A stretch of 64,000 nucleotides of DNA from Halopolyspora algeriensis (GCF_003337235.1 NZ_QPJC01000002.1:124001-188000), one strand, 5' to 3'; shown: positions 25,422-34,874, numbered from the stretch's first letter. A program made the numbers and translations. The notes: a model not told the origin generated them from the letters alone.

Positions 25422-27030
25422 CGAGAGCCACCCCTTCCTGGCGTGAGTCCGCGCCGCCACGGAGGCATCCGCGCGCGGAGTCGGCCGAGATGACGAGGGC
25501 ACTGCCACCGGCATCCCAGGGCCCGTCGACGCGTACTGCGTGGCCACGGTGCCGCAGGCGTTCCAGCACCGTGTCACCGAGTCGGGATTCGCACCGTACT
25601 TCCTGGGGACTGCCGAGAACATCGGCGTCGCTGCCGGGGAACACGGTGAAGCGGGGAGCGTCGACAGCTTGTTGCGGGTCACATCCGTGGTCGATGAGGT
25701 GGGAGAGAAGTTGCATGTTCCACTGCACCTGACCATCGCCGCCCGGTGTGTTGCCGACATGCAGGAGATCGCCGGCTTCGTCGGTGACGATCCAGGCGTT
25801 GAGGGTGTGCAAGGGTCGCCGGCGCGGAGCCACCGCGTTGGGGTGCTCCGGTATCGAATAGGCACCCCGGCCCAAACGGTTGTTGAGCAGTACACCGGTT
25901 CCGGGCACCGACAGGCGTGCACCGAAGGTGAAGGCCAGCGAGTGAATCAGGCTCACTGCCCGCCCTTCCGCATCGACGGCGACCATGGAGGTGGTGTCCC
26001 CGTCAGGGGCGCCGACGGGTCCGGTCGGGGCATTGTCGAAGGCGATGCGGTCCCGAGCGGCCGCGATCGCCGACGACTCCATCGTCGCCCGCCAGGAATC
26101 CGTGTCGCTGCCGCAGTGCTGTACTCGGTCGGCGAAGGCGGTGTTCGCGGCACCTGCCATGACATGTACGGCTTCCGCGTCCAGCCAGGGCATTCCCGCG
26201 ATCCACCGATCACAGATCGCAGCCTGCTGCAGCACCATCCACCCCGGTGTCGGCAGCGGTGTCTGGTGCACGATGTGGCCCCCGTATCGGCCGAACAGCG
26301 CCGGTTCCGGCACCACTCGTCCGCAGGCGGCCCACTCGTCACCGCTGAACGGTGCGCCACCTGCCTGCAGCGTTGCAACCGCTTGCTCGGCGAAGTCGCC
26401 CGTGTAGAAGGACGCGGGGTTCTTGGCCAGCGTGCGCAGTGTCGCCGCGAACTCGGGGTGGTGCAGGCGCCGGCCCACCTCGGGAATCCGGCCGTCGGGA
26501 AGCAGGACCCCGGCGGCTCCGGGATCCCGGCCGAGCACATCGGCATGGGCCGCGATGTCCGCCCGTGTCTTCGCGGTACACGGAACACCCCGCTCCGCGG
26601 CCTCCGTCGCACGCCCCCACAGGGCGGAAAGTTCGCGCGTCGCGCCGTGGGCGTGCAGCGCCGCAAGGCCTGCGACGGCACCCGGTACCGCCACGGCCAG
26701 CGCCCCCTCGAGAGGGACTGCGGTCAACTCCCGGGACGAGTAGAAGTCGAGATCGCCGCCATCGGGGCCGAAGCCACTGCCTCCCACGGTCCGGACCGAA
26801 CCGTCCGGTTCCCGTACCACGGCGAAGGCGTCACCGCCGAGGCCGCACTGTCCCGGCAACACGAGCCAGGACATCGCGGCCATGGCGAGCGCGGCATCAA
26901 CGGCGTTGCCGCCGTCGGCCAGGATGTGTGCCCCGGCAGCGCTGACAGCAGGATGGCTGGAGGACACCATCCCTTCGCCGGCGAGGACAGCTGGGCGTTG
27001 GGGGCCGATTTCCTGTTCACGGACGCTCAT
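25414..27030 (-). CDS. gamma-glutamyltransferase-family hydrolase
   Basis: 538 residues, an Ntn hydrolase made as one chain and expected to self-cleave. The small subunit would begin at Thr346 in GDTTSMVAVDAEGRAVS. Large-subunit motifs SSHPAVSAAGAHILADGGNA and GQCGLGGDAF are present, and RRRPLHTLNAWIV and PGGDGQVQWN belong to the small subunit. There is no signal peptide, unlike many secreted GGTs, so it probably acts in the cytosol on an imported gamma-glutamyl compound or an acyl amide. It is coupled to RidA and lies 244 bp from the divergent permease. Confidence 0.9.
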   Translation of the reverse strand: MSVREQEIGPQRPAVLAGEGMVSSSHPAVSAAGAHILADGGNAVDAALAMAAMSWLVLPGQCGLGGDAFAVVREPDGSVRTVGGSGFGPDGGDLDFYSSRELTAVPLEGALAVAVPGAVAGLAALHAHGATRELSALWGRATEAAERGVPCTAKTRADIAAHADVLGRDPGAAGVLLPDGRIPEVGRRLHHPEFAATLRTLAKNPASFYTGDFAEQAVATLQAGGAPFSGDEWAACGRVVPEPALFGRYGGHIVHQTPLPTPGWMVLQQAAICDRWIAGMPWLDAEAVHVMAGAANTAFADRVQHCGSDTDSWRATMESSAIAAARDRIAFDNAPTGPVGAPDGDTTSMVAVDAEGRAVSLIHSLAFTFGARLSVPGTGVLLNNRLGRGAYSIPEHPNAVAPRRRPLHTLNAWIVTDEAGDLLHVGNTPGGDGQVQWNMQLLSHLIDHGCDPQQAVDAPRFTVFPGSDADVLGSPQEVRCESRLGDTVLERLRHRGHAVRVDGPWDAGGSALVISADSARGCLRGGADSRQEGVALGA

Positions 27031-27274
27031 TCACCCGAGTCTGCAGCGATTCCGGCATCACTTGCCATGGGCGAATTGCCCTGCCCGCCCTTTCCTCCAT
27101 GGGCGACGTGCACACGAAGTATCCCGGGATTTCCGGTGTCAGTATGCACAACCCCCGGCGGCCGGAATGTGCACGGGTCTCGTTGATTCACGGCCTCCGA
27201 ATGGTGAATCGTGCCCAGCCATCCGTGCCACGTGGCGCCGGGATGAAACCCGAGCGCCTGAAGGGAAGGCGCAC

Positions 27275-28891
27275 ATGGAGGTTACAGCTGCACATTGGGT
27301 GTATCTGGCGGGGGTCGTGGTCATCATTGCCGTGATGATCATGCGCAAGAACGTCGTTGTTCCGGCTGTCGCGGCGACGTTCTTCACGGCCTGGGTCTTC
27401 ACCGGAAGTCTTCCGACGGGGCTCTCCTCCGTCTTCAATGCGAGCCTGGTCGCCGCGTCGGAGTTGTTCAGCATCTTTCTCATCATCGCCTTGATCACTG
27501 CTCTGCTCGGATCGCTGCGAGCTCTCGAGGCGGACAAACGCATGATCATGCCATTTCAGCGGATCATGCGAAACGGGTCACTGGCCTTCGTCATCGTGTT
27601 CGCGGTGACCTACGTGATCAGTTTGTTCTTCTGGCCGACACCGGCGGTGCCGTTGATCGGTGCGATTCTGTTGCCGGCCGCGATCCGGGCGGGACTGCCT
27701 GCGATGGGCGCGGCGATGGCGATGGCGATCGCCGGGCAGGGCATGGCTCTTTCCAGTGACTACGTCATCCAGGTCGCTCCGGGGTTGTCGGCGGTCTCCG
27801 CCGGTGTGGACACGGGTGCCGTGACCGATCGAGCCATGCTTCTGTCGCTCATCACCGGTGGAGTCGCCATCGTTCTGGTGTTCATCAGGGTGCGTGGTGC
27901 GATCGCTGCTCCGAGCGAGGCGCATTTGACCCGTTGGGAAAACACCGCCGAGGACGGCACGCTGCACACCGCACAGAACGGTGGCGAGGGCTCCGCGGAT
28001 GACACGGTGCTCTCCGAAGAGGCTCCCGCCCGACGTGCCGGAGCCGACAGCGGCGACGGGACCGTCGTGGGGACGGGCGACGAAGCTCGACATGGCGATC
28101 GGGTGCCCACCAGCGGCAAGGACGATGCGCCGACGCTGTCCCGCGTTCCGGCGGGCGACGTCACCCTGCAACAAGGACGTATCGCCACGCGGTCGAAGAC
28201 CTTCGCGATCCTCGTGCCCGTCATGTTCGCCGCCCTCGTCGGCTACATGCTCCTGGGCAAGTTCACCGGCCTCGTCGAGGAGACCTCGGGCGGGGATGCC
28301 GCCGGCCTGGTCGGCGGTACCGCAGCGCTTCTCCTGCTGGCGGTGACCATCACCAGTGACGGTCGCGGTTGTCTGGAGACGTCGGCCACGCACGTGGTGG
28401 ACGGTCTCGTCTTCGCGTTCAAGGCGATGGGCATCGTCATCCCGATCGCGGGCTTCTTCTTCATCGGCAACGCCGACTTCGCAGGGCGGATCATGTCGCT
28501 GAGCGAGGACGCTCGGGCACCGGGATTCCTTCTCGACCTCGTGTCCCGGGCGCAACATGCCATCCCCGAGTCCCCCGTGGTGATGGGCATCGGAATCCTC
28601 CTCGTCGGCATGGCCACAGGACTCGACGGATCCGGTTTCTCGGGACTACCGCTGACCGGGTCGCTCGCCGGAACGATGGGCTCGGTTTCGGAGGTGGACA
28701 TCGAGACGCTGGCTGCCATCGGCCAAATGGGCTCCATCTGGACCGGTGGCGGCACACTCATCGCCTGGTCCTCACTGCTTGCGGTGGCAGGCTTCGCCAG
28801 AGTCCCGGTCATCGAATTGGCCCGCCGTTTGTTCCTGCCGGTCGTCACCGGCCTCACCGTCGCCACGGTGGCGGGTGTCCTCCTCTTGTGA
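27275..28891 (+). CDS. polytopic permease (paralogue of 16706-18193)
   Basis: 538 residues with about 11-12 membrane helices. Shared motifs with the paralogue include FFWPTPAVPLIGAILLPAAI, IAGQGMALSSDYVI and GLDGSGFSGLPLTG. The central soluble loop is longer here (about residues 215-305) and rich in Asp, Glu and Gly. AGGGAAGG precedes the ATG. It faces the GGT/RidA operon, so import of their substrate is the simplest guess. No assigned transporter family can be named with certainty. Confidence 0.8.
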   Translation: MEVTAAHWVYLAGVVVIIAVMIMRKNVVVPAVAATFFTAWVFTGSLPTGLSSVFNASLVAASELFSIFLIIALITALLGSLRALEADKRMIMPFQRIMRNGSLAFVIVFAVTYVISLFFWPTPAVPLIGAILLPAAIRAGLPAMGAAMAMAIAGQGMALSSDYVIQVAPGLSAVSAGVDTGAVTDRAMLLSLITGGVAIVLVFIRVRGAIAAPSEAHLTRWENTAEDGTLHTAQNGGEGSADDTVLSEEAPARRAGADSGDGTVVGTGDEARHGDRVPTSGKDDAPTLSRVPAGDVTLQQGRIATRSKTFAILVPVMFAALVGYMLLGKFTGLVEETSGGDAAGLVGGTAALLLLAVTITSDGRGCLETSATHVVDGLVFAFKAMGIVIPIAGFFFIGNADFAGRIMSLSEDARAPGFLLDLVSRAQHAIPESPVVMGIGILLVGMATGLDGSGFSGLPLTGSLAGTMGSVSEVDIETLAAIGQMGSIWTGGGTLIAWSSLLAVAGFARVPVIELARRLFLPVVTGLTVATVAGVLLL

Positions 28892-28945
28892 ACCCCCGTG
28901 GTCACTGTGCACACATTCTCCGACGTTTCCTGTGCCGAATAACCC

Positions 28946-29000
28946 TAAGAACACGACATGTCCCCGCCTAATATATCCATCGGGGATCACGGAAGGAGAA
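28946..29000 (+). promoter_or_regulatory. promoter and ribosome site of the diiron-protein operon
   Basis: A good -10 element, TAATAT (28969-28974), lies 31 bp before the ATG. The -35 box (TAAGAA around 28946) is weak, which suggests an activator or an alternative sigma factor. GGAAGGAG (28991-28998) is a strong ribosome site. This gap also separates the cassette from the upstream permease. Confidence 0.45.
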
Positions 29001-29004
29001 ACCG

Positions 29005-29742
29005 ATGACCGAAGTACTCACCCGGGATACCGAACTCCTGTCCAAGGAGGATTTCCGCACCGCTCTCGAAGACGCCATCAAGGGGCGCGAGGCAAAGGAC
29101 GCGTCATTCAGCACGGCATGGGCGGAAGGTAAACTCACACGCGAGCACTTCGCCCGCTGGGCGGAGAATCACTACCACTATGTGGGGCCGTTCGCGGACT
29201 ACCTCTCCTACATCTACGCGAACATCCCCGAACAATTCAGTTTCGCCAAGGACTTCACGCTGCAGAACATGTACGAGGAGGAATTGGCCGACGTCCGGCA
29301 CACCGACCTTCTCATCAAGTTCGCCGAAGCGTGCGGTACGACGCGGGAGCGCGTCGAGGACCCGAGGAACATGAACCCGGTGACTCGCGGTCTGCAGTCG
29401 TGGTGCTACGCCATCGCGATGCGCGAGAACTTCGTGGCCGCCACGGCGGCGCTCGTCGTCGGTCTCGAGTCTCAGGTACCGAGCATCTACAAGAAACAGA
29501 TCGTGCCGCTGCGCGAGTCGTACGGCTTCACCGAGGACGAGATCGAGTTCTTCGAGCTGCACATCACCTCGGACGTCGTACACGGTGAGCGCGGGTATCA
29601 GATCGTGCTCGACCACGCCGACACGCCGCAACTGCAGCAGCGCTGCTTGCAGCTGGTCCGCTGGGGTGCCGAGATGCGGTTTGCCTACACCCGGGCTCTC
29701 TACGACTACTACGTGGCCCCCGACCTCGAGGGCAGCAAGTAG
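29005..29742 (+). CDS. heme-oxygenase-like diiron oxidase/oxygenase (PqqC/TenA-like fold)
   Basis: 245 residues, all-helical. Candidate diiron ligands appear in the order expected for HDO enzymes: Glu91-93 and His99 (YEEELADVRHTD), Glu155 (VVGLESQVPS), then His186, Asp190 and His193 (FFELHITSDVVHGERG). Related proteins include CADD (p-aminobenzoate synthase), UndA and SznF; they use O2 and need external electrons. The next three genes are two Rieske ferredoxins and a ferredoxin reductase, which fits that need. A terminator follows directly, so the enzyme may be made in excess of its partners. The substrate is unknown. Confidence 0.85.
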   Translation: MTEVLTRDTELLSKEDFRTALEDAIKGREAKDASFSTAWAEGKLTREHFARWAENHYHYVGPFADYLSYIYANIPEQFSFAKDFTLQNMYEEELADVRHTDLLIKFAEACGTTRERVEDPRNMNPVTRGLQSWCYAIAMRENFVAATAALVVGLESQVPSIYKKQIVPLRESYGFTEDEIEFFELHITSDVVHGERGYQIVLDHADTPQLQQRCLQLVRWGAEMRFAYTRALYDYYVAPDLEGSK

Positions 29743-29750
29743 TCATCCAC

Positions 29751-29796
29751 CGACGGCGGGGAGGCGGGGCTGCCCCTTCCCGCCGTCGCTGTTTTT
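29751..29796 (+). terminator. rho-independent terminator inside the redox cassette
   Basis: CGACGGCGGG and CCCGCCGTCG form a 10-bp stem, with an inner GGGGC/GCCCC helix, followed by GCTGTTTTT: a textbook intrinsic terminator with a T-run. It lies 9 bp after the diiron-protein stop and 36 bp before the Rieske gene, and probably lowers read-through. Confidence 0.85.
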
Positions 29797-29831
29797 CGGA
29801 CGTGCAACGGATTCGGTGTGGGGAGAGCGCG

Positions 29832-30173
29832 ATGTCCGAGTGGGTTCATGTGGCGCACCTCGAGGAATTGACCCGGGGACGCAAGAAGGTCGTCACGGTC
29901 GGCAGTGAGGAGATCGCCCTGTTCCTGGTCGGCGATCGCGTGTACGCGCTGCACAACGTGTGCCTGCACAAGCAGCGGTCCCTGGCCAAGGGCACCGTGT
30001 TCAACGGTCGAGTGGTCTGTCCCGGTCACCAGTGGGCTTTCGACCTCGAAACGGGCTGGGAGGAGGAGAAGGAGGAGTGCCAGCCGACCTACGAGGTCAA
30101 GGTCGAGGGCGACTCGGTGCATGTCATCCCGCAGCGCCGGGTCCTCACCGAAGCCCCGGCTGTTCGCGACTAG
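29832..30173 (+). CDS. Rieske [2Fe-2S] ferredoxin (NirD-like)
   Basis: 113 residues with Cys44-x-His46 (HNVCLHKQRS) and Cys63-x2-His66 (VVCPGHQWAF), a single Rieske domain with no membrane anchor. It resembles NirD-type or dioxygenase ferredoxins. It stands between the diiron protein and a ferredoxin reductase and is the probable direct electron donor to the diiron site. Confidence 0.92.
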   Translation: MSEWVHVAHLEELTRGRKKVVTVGSEEIALFLVGDRVYALHNVCLHKQRSLAKGTVFNGRVVCPGHQWAFDLETGWEEEKEECQPTYEVKVEGDSVHVIPQRRVLTEAPAVRD

Positions 30174-30200
30174 TTGTCCGCTCCACGGAGGGAGAGCGCC

Positions 30201-31415
30201 ATGCCTCACACAGTTGTCACCATCGGTGCCGGCCAGGCTGCGGCTGTCGCCGCCCGCACGCTGCGGCGCCGCGGCCACGACGGCCCGATCGTCCTCGTCG
30301 GCGACGAGAAGTACCGCCCGTACCAGCGTCCTCCGCTGTCGAAGGAGTATCTCTCCGGCGAGCAGGAACCGGAGGACGGTTTCCTGCTCGACGAGCAGTG
30401 GTGTGCCGATCACGACATCGAACTGCGCCTCGGTGTCCGTGCTGCTCGGCTGGATACGACGCAGCAGTGCGTCGAGCTGGAGGACGGGAGCCGAATTCCC
30501 GGCGACGGGATTCTCATCGCCACCGGATCCCGGGCCCGCCGCCTTCCGGGAGTGGAGGGCGATCGCATTGTTTACCTGCGCGATCTCGATGATGCCGCGC
30601 GGCTGCGTGGATATCTCCAACCGGGCAGCCGAGTCGTCCTCGTCGGTGCCGGCTTCATCGGCTCGGAGGTCGCCTCGACCGCACGCTCCGCAGGCGCGGA
30701 TGTGACCATGCTGGAGCAGCTCGATGTTCCGCTCGAACCGGTTCTCGGACGCGAGATGGGGGAGGTCTGCGCGCGTCTGCACCGTGACCACGAGGTCGAT
30801 CTGCGCACGGGTGAGGTGGTGGAATCCGTGACCGAGACACCCGACGGCGTCACCGTGCGGACCCGGCGCGGAACCGTCGTCGACGGCGACGTCATCGTCA
30901 TCGGCATCGGCACGGTGCCCAATATCGAGGTGGCCGAGCGGTCCGGTATCGCCGTCGACGATCACGGAGTGCTCGTCGACGAGTACTGCCGCACGAATAT
31001 CGACGGGGTGTTCGCCGCAGGGGACATCACCAGCCACTGGCATCCCCTGTTCGGGCGCCGACTCCGGGTCGAGCACTTCGACAACGCCAACAAGCAGAGC
31101 ATGGCCGCCGCCAAGAACATGCTCGGTCGCACGACGGTGTTCGACGATCCGCACTGGTTCTGGTCGGATCAGTACGATCTCAGTCTCCAGTATGCGGGCC
31201 ATGCCGAGCGGTGGGACGAGGTGGTCGTCCGTGGCTCGGTGGAGGCCCTCGACTTCGTCGCGTTCTACCTGGATGCCGGTGTCGTCCGTGCGGCTTTTTC
31301 CGTGGAACGTGGTGCGGAGATGTATCTGGCCAAGGAGCTCATTGCCGCGCAGGCGAGGGCGGACCCGGCGAAGCTGCGCGACGAGGACATCGACCTTGCC
31401 GCGCTCGTGTCCTGA
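30201..31415 (+). CDS. FAD-dependent ferredoxin reductase
   Basis: 404 residues. FAD-binding IGAGQAAAVAARTLRRRGHD at the N-terminus, Pro-rich RPPLSKEYLSGE, and the NADH-binding motif VVLVGAGFIGSEVASTARSAG in the middle match rubredoxin/ferredoxin reductases of aromatic and terpene oxygenase systems. VFAAGDI is the usual second FAD contact. GGAGGGAG precedes the ATG. It probably moves electrons from NAD(P)H to the flanking Rieske proteins. Confidence 0.92.
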   Translation: MPHTVVTIGAGQAAAVAARTLRRRGHDGPIVLVGDEKYRPYQRPPLSKEYLSGEQEPEDGFLLDEQWCADHDIELRLGVRAARLDTTQQCVELEDGSRIPGDGILIATGSRARRLPGVEGDRIVYLRDLDDAARLRGYLQPGSRVVLVGAGFIGSEVASTARSAGADVTMLEQLDVPLEPVLGREMGEVCARLHRDHEVDLRTGEVVESVTETPDGVTVRTRRGTVVDGDVIVIGIGTVPNIEVAERSGIAVDDHGVLVDEYCRTNIDGVFAAGDITSHWHPLFGRRLRVEHFDNANKQSMAAAKNMLGRTTVFDDPHWFWSDQYDLSLQYAGHAERWDEVVVRGSVEALDFVAFYLDAGVVRAAFSVERGAEMYLAKELIAAQARADPAKLRDEDIDLAALVS

Positions 31416-31501
31416 GCGGCTCCGACCTTTTTTCGATACTCGGGCATTACCGTCAGCGCCTTCACCATCCCTGGTGGCGCTCTCATCGAGGGAGTTTTTC
31501 C

Positions 31502-31867
31502 GTGGACTACGTTCGGGTGGCACGTTCGGGGCAGGTTCCCGACAAGACGGTCCGTCGTTTCTTCGTCGACGATGTCGAGCTGGCCGTCGCGCGCTGGGAG
31601 GGAACGATCTACATCACCTCCAACTACTGCACTCACCTCGACTGCCTGCTGTCGAGCGGCAGGGTCACCGATGACGGGCTGCTGTGTTCCTGCCACGGCA
31701 GCGTCTTCGACTTCGAAACCGGGGAACCGTTGGCTCCACCGGCCAAGAAGCCGATCCGGCTCTACCCCGCCTACGAGGAGGACGGGGAGATCTACGTCGG
31801 CCTCGATCCCGAGGCGATCGCCGACGGGGGGCCGCGTCGTAGGAAGCGGCTGCAAACCGACGGGTAG
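31502..31867 (+). CDS. second Rieske [2Fe-2S] ferredoxin
   Basis: 121 residues with Cys43-x-His45 (NYCTHLDCLL) and Cys62-x2-His65 (LCSCHGSVF). An Arg/Lys-rich tail (RRRKRL) ends the protein. GAGGGAG precedes the GTG start. Its sequence differs clearly from the first Rieske protein, so the two may serve different partners or act in series. Three redox partners for a single oxygenase candidate is unusual. Confidence 0.9.
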   Translation: MDYVRVARSGQVPDKTVRRFFVDDVELAVARWEGTIYITSNYCTHLDCLLSSGRVTDDGLLCSCHGSVFDFETGEPLAPPAKKPIRLYPAYEEDGEIYVGLDPEAIADGGPRRRKRLQTDG

Positions 31868-31897
31868 GGGCGGGAGTTCGGCACCGTCGCAGCCCGC

Positions 31898-34741
31898 TCA
31901 TCGATGACATGTGAGGTCATCGGGTGCTTCGGTGCCGATGATGTCGCGCCACTCGCCCGCCGTGAGGCCACGGCCTGCTGTTGCGCAGGCGGTCCGTAGC
32001 CACGCGGCTTCGTCGAATCGCCATCGGACGAGCTTGCCGCCGGAGGTGGCGGTCAGCAGGTCACCGCTGGAAGTCGAGGTGAGTGCCGTGGCACTCCATG
32101 GACTGATCAGAGAGCCCCGCGTCATCGGAGGCAGGGAGAAAGAGCCCAGTATTTTTCCGGAGGTGAGGTTGGCGATGACCGTGGTGCCGTCGGCCCGCAG
32201 CCGTGCGACCAGGTTGGTTCCTGCGAGCGGAGCCAGGGAACGGGTGTATCCGGTATCGCCGGGAAAGGAACGAAGCTTGGTCGTTCCACGGAGGTCCCAC
32301 ACTTCAAGTGTTCCATTGTCGCGCTGGACGAGGAGGTTCTTGCTGCTGAAGGCGACGGCACTTGCCTGTTGCCCGGGCAATTGATGCGACTGCTCGGTCT
32401 CGGTGTCGATCACCGTCACGAAGCGGTCCGGACTGCCCTGGGAAGCGCTATCGCTTTTGCGGTCTTGTATCACGGCGACCATGCGGGCATCCTTGCTCAC
32501 TGCTGCAGAACCTCGTTGCCCGGTCAGTATTTCCTCGATCCCAGATCCGCTGGCAATGGTGCGTACTACCTGACCGTTTTCAGCGTCCCGAACGTGGACG
32601 CCGCCCTTGTAATCGACCAGAACGAGACGCTCCCCATCGGCTGTGACACGTCCGTCTATGATCGGGCTGTCCCCGGCTGCCGGCCACCGTGCGGTGACCT
32701 GCCCTGCGGTGACGACTGTCGCAGCGCCTCCCCTGCCGATGAGGAACAGGCGGGAGCCATCGGCGCTCCACACCGGGAGAAGGTCGCGCCCCTCGACATC
32801 CAATTTCCTGCGCTGAGGTTCTGCGGAACTCAGGTCATGGACAGCAGGCCGGTCACCGTCGCCGGAGACCACGGCTATGCGTTCCGCACCGGAGGTCACA
32901 GCGAGCCGTGGCGGCCCGCCCGCGTTGCTGGTCGACGGCATGTCCAGAGCCGGTCCCCGACTCAGGCGAGACCACTGGTGCGGGTTCCACAGCGTCAGAG
33001 TCTCATCGGCGGCTGATACGAGCATGGGACCGTTTCCCAGGAAGGTGATCGCATCCACGTGCCCGTGGCCGGTCAGTGCCGTGTCAACGTGCACATGTCC
33101 GGTCTGTGCCAGTTCATACGTGTTCTCCCGTAGCTCGATGAGATGAAATGCTCCGCCTCCGGCGGCCGCAGCGTAGGTGCCGTCATTGCTGATGATGAGG
33201 TGCTCCGGTTGCTCAACCGGAACGTTGACGGTGTCCGTGAGACCGTCCTCGGGCGTACCGCGAGTGGCGGTCGTGGTGATGTCGCCGTATTTGATGTAGC
33301 CGAATCGACTGGCATCTTGGGAGAACCCCCCGAGGAAACTTCCTGCGGGAGTAAACCCCGGTCTCTCCAGGCTTGCTGATTCCTCCAGACTTTCCATGGA
33401 GAAACGACGCCATTGCCCGCTGGGACCGACGAGGGCCAGCGTCGAATCATCGGGCATGCCCAGCGCATCCCAACCGGACCCGTACGAGTTCCACCCGATC
33501 TTTTTCCGGTGCAGCTGCTTTCCGGTCCGAGTGTCGACCAGAGAGAGGACGGAAGACCCGGAAGGCTGCCGACTCTCACCCGAATCCGACTGTGTGGCCA
33601 GGATTTTGCCGGAAGGCGGGAGAGCGACGGACCGGGCCTCGATATCGAGGGGACGCGTGGACTTTTCTTCGGTGGTGGTATCCCACAGGACGGTTGTGGA
33701 TCCGTCCGCGGCGGCGATCGTTTGCCCGTCGGCGTCGACGGCGATGTCCACGACTGCTCTGTCGCCGACGGTGACCTCGGTGGAAGCGTTTCGGTTGATG
33801 TCCCAGCGCACCAATCGCCCTGTACGGGTTCCCGCCACCACGATGCTGCCGTCACGCGAGCTTGCCAGAGCTGTGACCGGTGCGCCGACAGGATGCTGGC
33901 GCACCAGGTGCGGACTGGCTGTGACCGCTTGGAACAGTGCGGAACGGCTCTGCGCGCTACGGTCCAGTCGGTACGCTTCAACGGCAAGCAACTGAGCCAG
34001 CCCCAGCTGTGTGTCCAAGTTGGCCACTGCGGTGGAGGCGAGCTGTCTGGCTGTGGCGATCCTGGCCTGAGTGCGTGCTTCGTTGCGCTGCACCATTGCG
34101 ATTCCCCAGGCGACGAGGGCGAGCACCAGGAAGATCGCGAGCGCCGTCACCCCGGACCATGCGGTCCACATGGCCTTGCGGTGATGCCGAATGTGCTCGC
34201 CCACGATCTCGTCCTTCGCGACGCCACGAACGGCTGCCGCGATGTCGGCGACGCAATCCCGCACCGTCGGATTGGAGCGGTCTGCCTGCTCGGCATTGCG
34301 CAGGGATCGCATGTCGACCCAGCGCGGCTCCTCGTCGAACGCGCCGTGCAGTGCAGGAGGCACTGCTGTGCTGAGGTCTCGGTCCACATCCCGCCCCTGT
34401 TCGTCCCACACGAACTCGCCGCTGGTCACGACGAGAAGGATTCGATGCGGGGAGCGGTTCGCGAGCCACCACGAGACCTCATGGTTGACCCAGGGCGACT
34501 GTGCCGCCTCCGGTGAGGCCATCAGCACCAGCCACGTGGAGCCGGCCAGGGCTCTCTCGATCGACGACCACAGCCCCGGGCTGGCCGACAGGCTGACGTT
34601 GTCCCGGAAGACGCGGAGAGCGCGCATCCGGTACCACGGTTTCGCGAACCGTTCCAGTTCTTGCTGGATCGTGGGTGCCAGCTTTCCGTCCAGAGCATGG
34701 CTGTAGGAAATGAACGCGTCGTATCCTGCTGCCTCGGCCAC
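31898..34741 (-). CDS. TIR-TM-WD40 protein
   Basis: 947 residues. An N-terminal TIR domain (about 5-150) starts YDAFISYSHA and has a candidate NADase Glu62 in WSSIERALAGS, then SPWVNHEVSWWL. A transmembrane helix follows at about 192-215. A helical linker (about 220-285, ARQLASTAVANLDTQLGLAQ) leads into a long beta-propeller of WD40-type repeats (about 290-940; for example GSIVVAGTRTGRLVRWDI). The propeller would face the opposite side of the membrane or sense a ligand next to it. A GTG start follows GGGGG. It is 133 bp downstream of a SLATT gene on the same strand, suggesting a two-gene signalling or defence module. Confidence 0.9.
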   Translation of the reverse strand: MAEAAGYDAFISYSHALDGKLAPTIQQELERFAKPWYRMRALRVFRDNVSLSASPGLWSSIERALAGSTWLVLMASPEAAQSPWVNHEVSWWLANRSPHRILLVVTSGEFVWDEQGRDVDRDLSTAVPPALHGAFDEEPRWVDMRSLRNAEQADRSNPTVRDCVADIAAAVRGVAKDEIVGEHIRHHRKAMWTAWSGVTALAIFLVLALVAWGIAMVQRNEARTQARIATARQLASTAVANLDTQLGLAQLLAVEAYRLDRSAQSRSALFQAVTASPHLVRQHPVGAPVTALASSRDGSIVVAGTRTGRLVRWDINRNASTEVTVGDRAVVDIAVDADGQTIAAADGSTTVLWDTTTEEKSTRPLDIEARSVALPPSGKILATQSDSGESRQPSGSSVLSLVDTRTGKQLHRKKIGWNSYGSGWDALGMPDDSTLALVGPSGQWRRFSMESLEESASLERPGFTPAGSFLGGFSQDASRFGYIKYGDITTTATRGTPEDGLTDTVNVPVEQPEHLIISNDGTYAAAAGGGAFHLIELRENTYELAQTGHVHVDTALTGHGHVDAITFLGNGPMLVSAADETLTLWNPHQWSRLSRGPALDMPSTSNAGGPPRLAVTSGAERIAVVSGDGDRPAVHDLSSAEPQRRKLDVEGRDLLPVWSADGSRLFLIGRGGAATVVTAGQVTARWPAAGDSPIIDGRVTADGERLVLVDYKGGVHVRDAENGQVVRTIASGSGIEEILTGQRGSAAVSKDARMVAVIQDRKSDSASQGSPDRFVTVIDTETEQSHQLPGQQASAVAFSSKNLLVQRDNGTLEVWDLRGTTKLRSFPGDTGYTRSLAPLAGTNLVARLRADGTTVIANLTSGKILGSFSLPPMTRGSLISPWSATALTSTSSGDLLTATSGGKLVRWRFDEAAWLRTACATAGRGLTAGEWRDIIGTEAPDDLTCHR

Positions 34742-34874
34742 GGATGCCCCCAGGGATCATTCGGGTCGACCGGGAGCACCGAGCATAATGATCTTCACGG
34801 AACGGCGGAAGACTCCGGGCGAGTGTGGAGCGCGTGCCGATCGCCGTAGGCTCCGAACCACCGTTCCACGGTGA

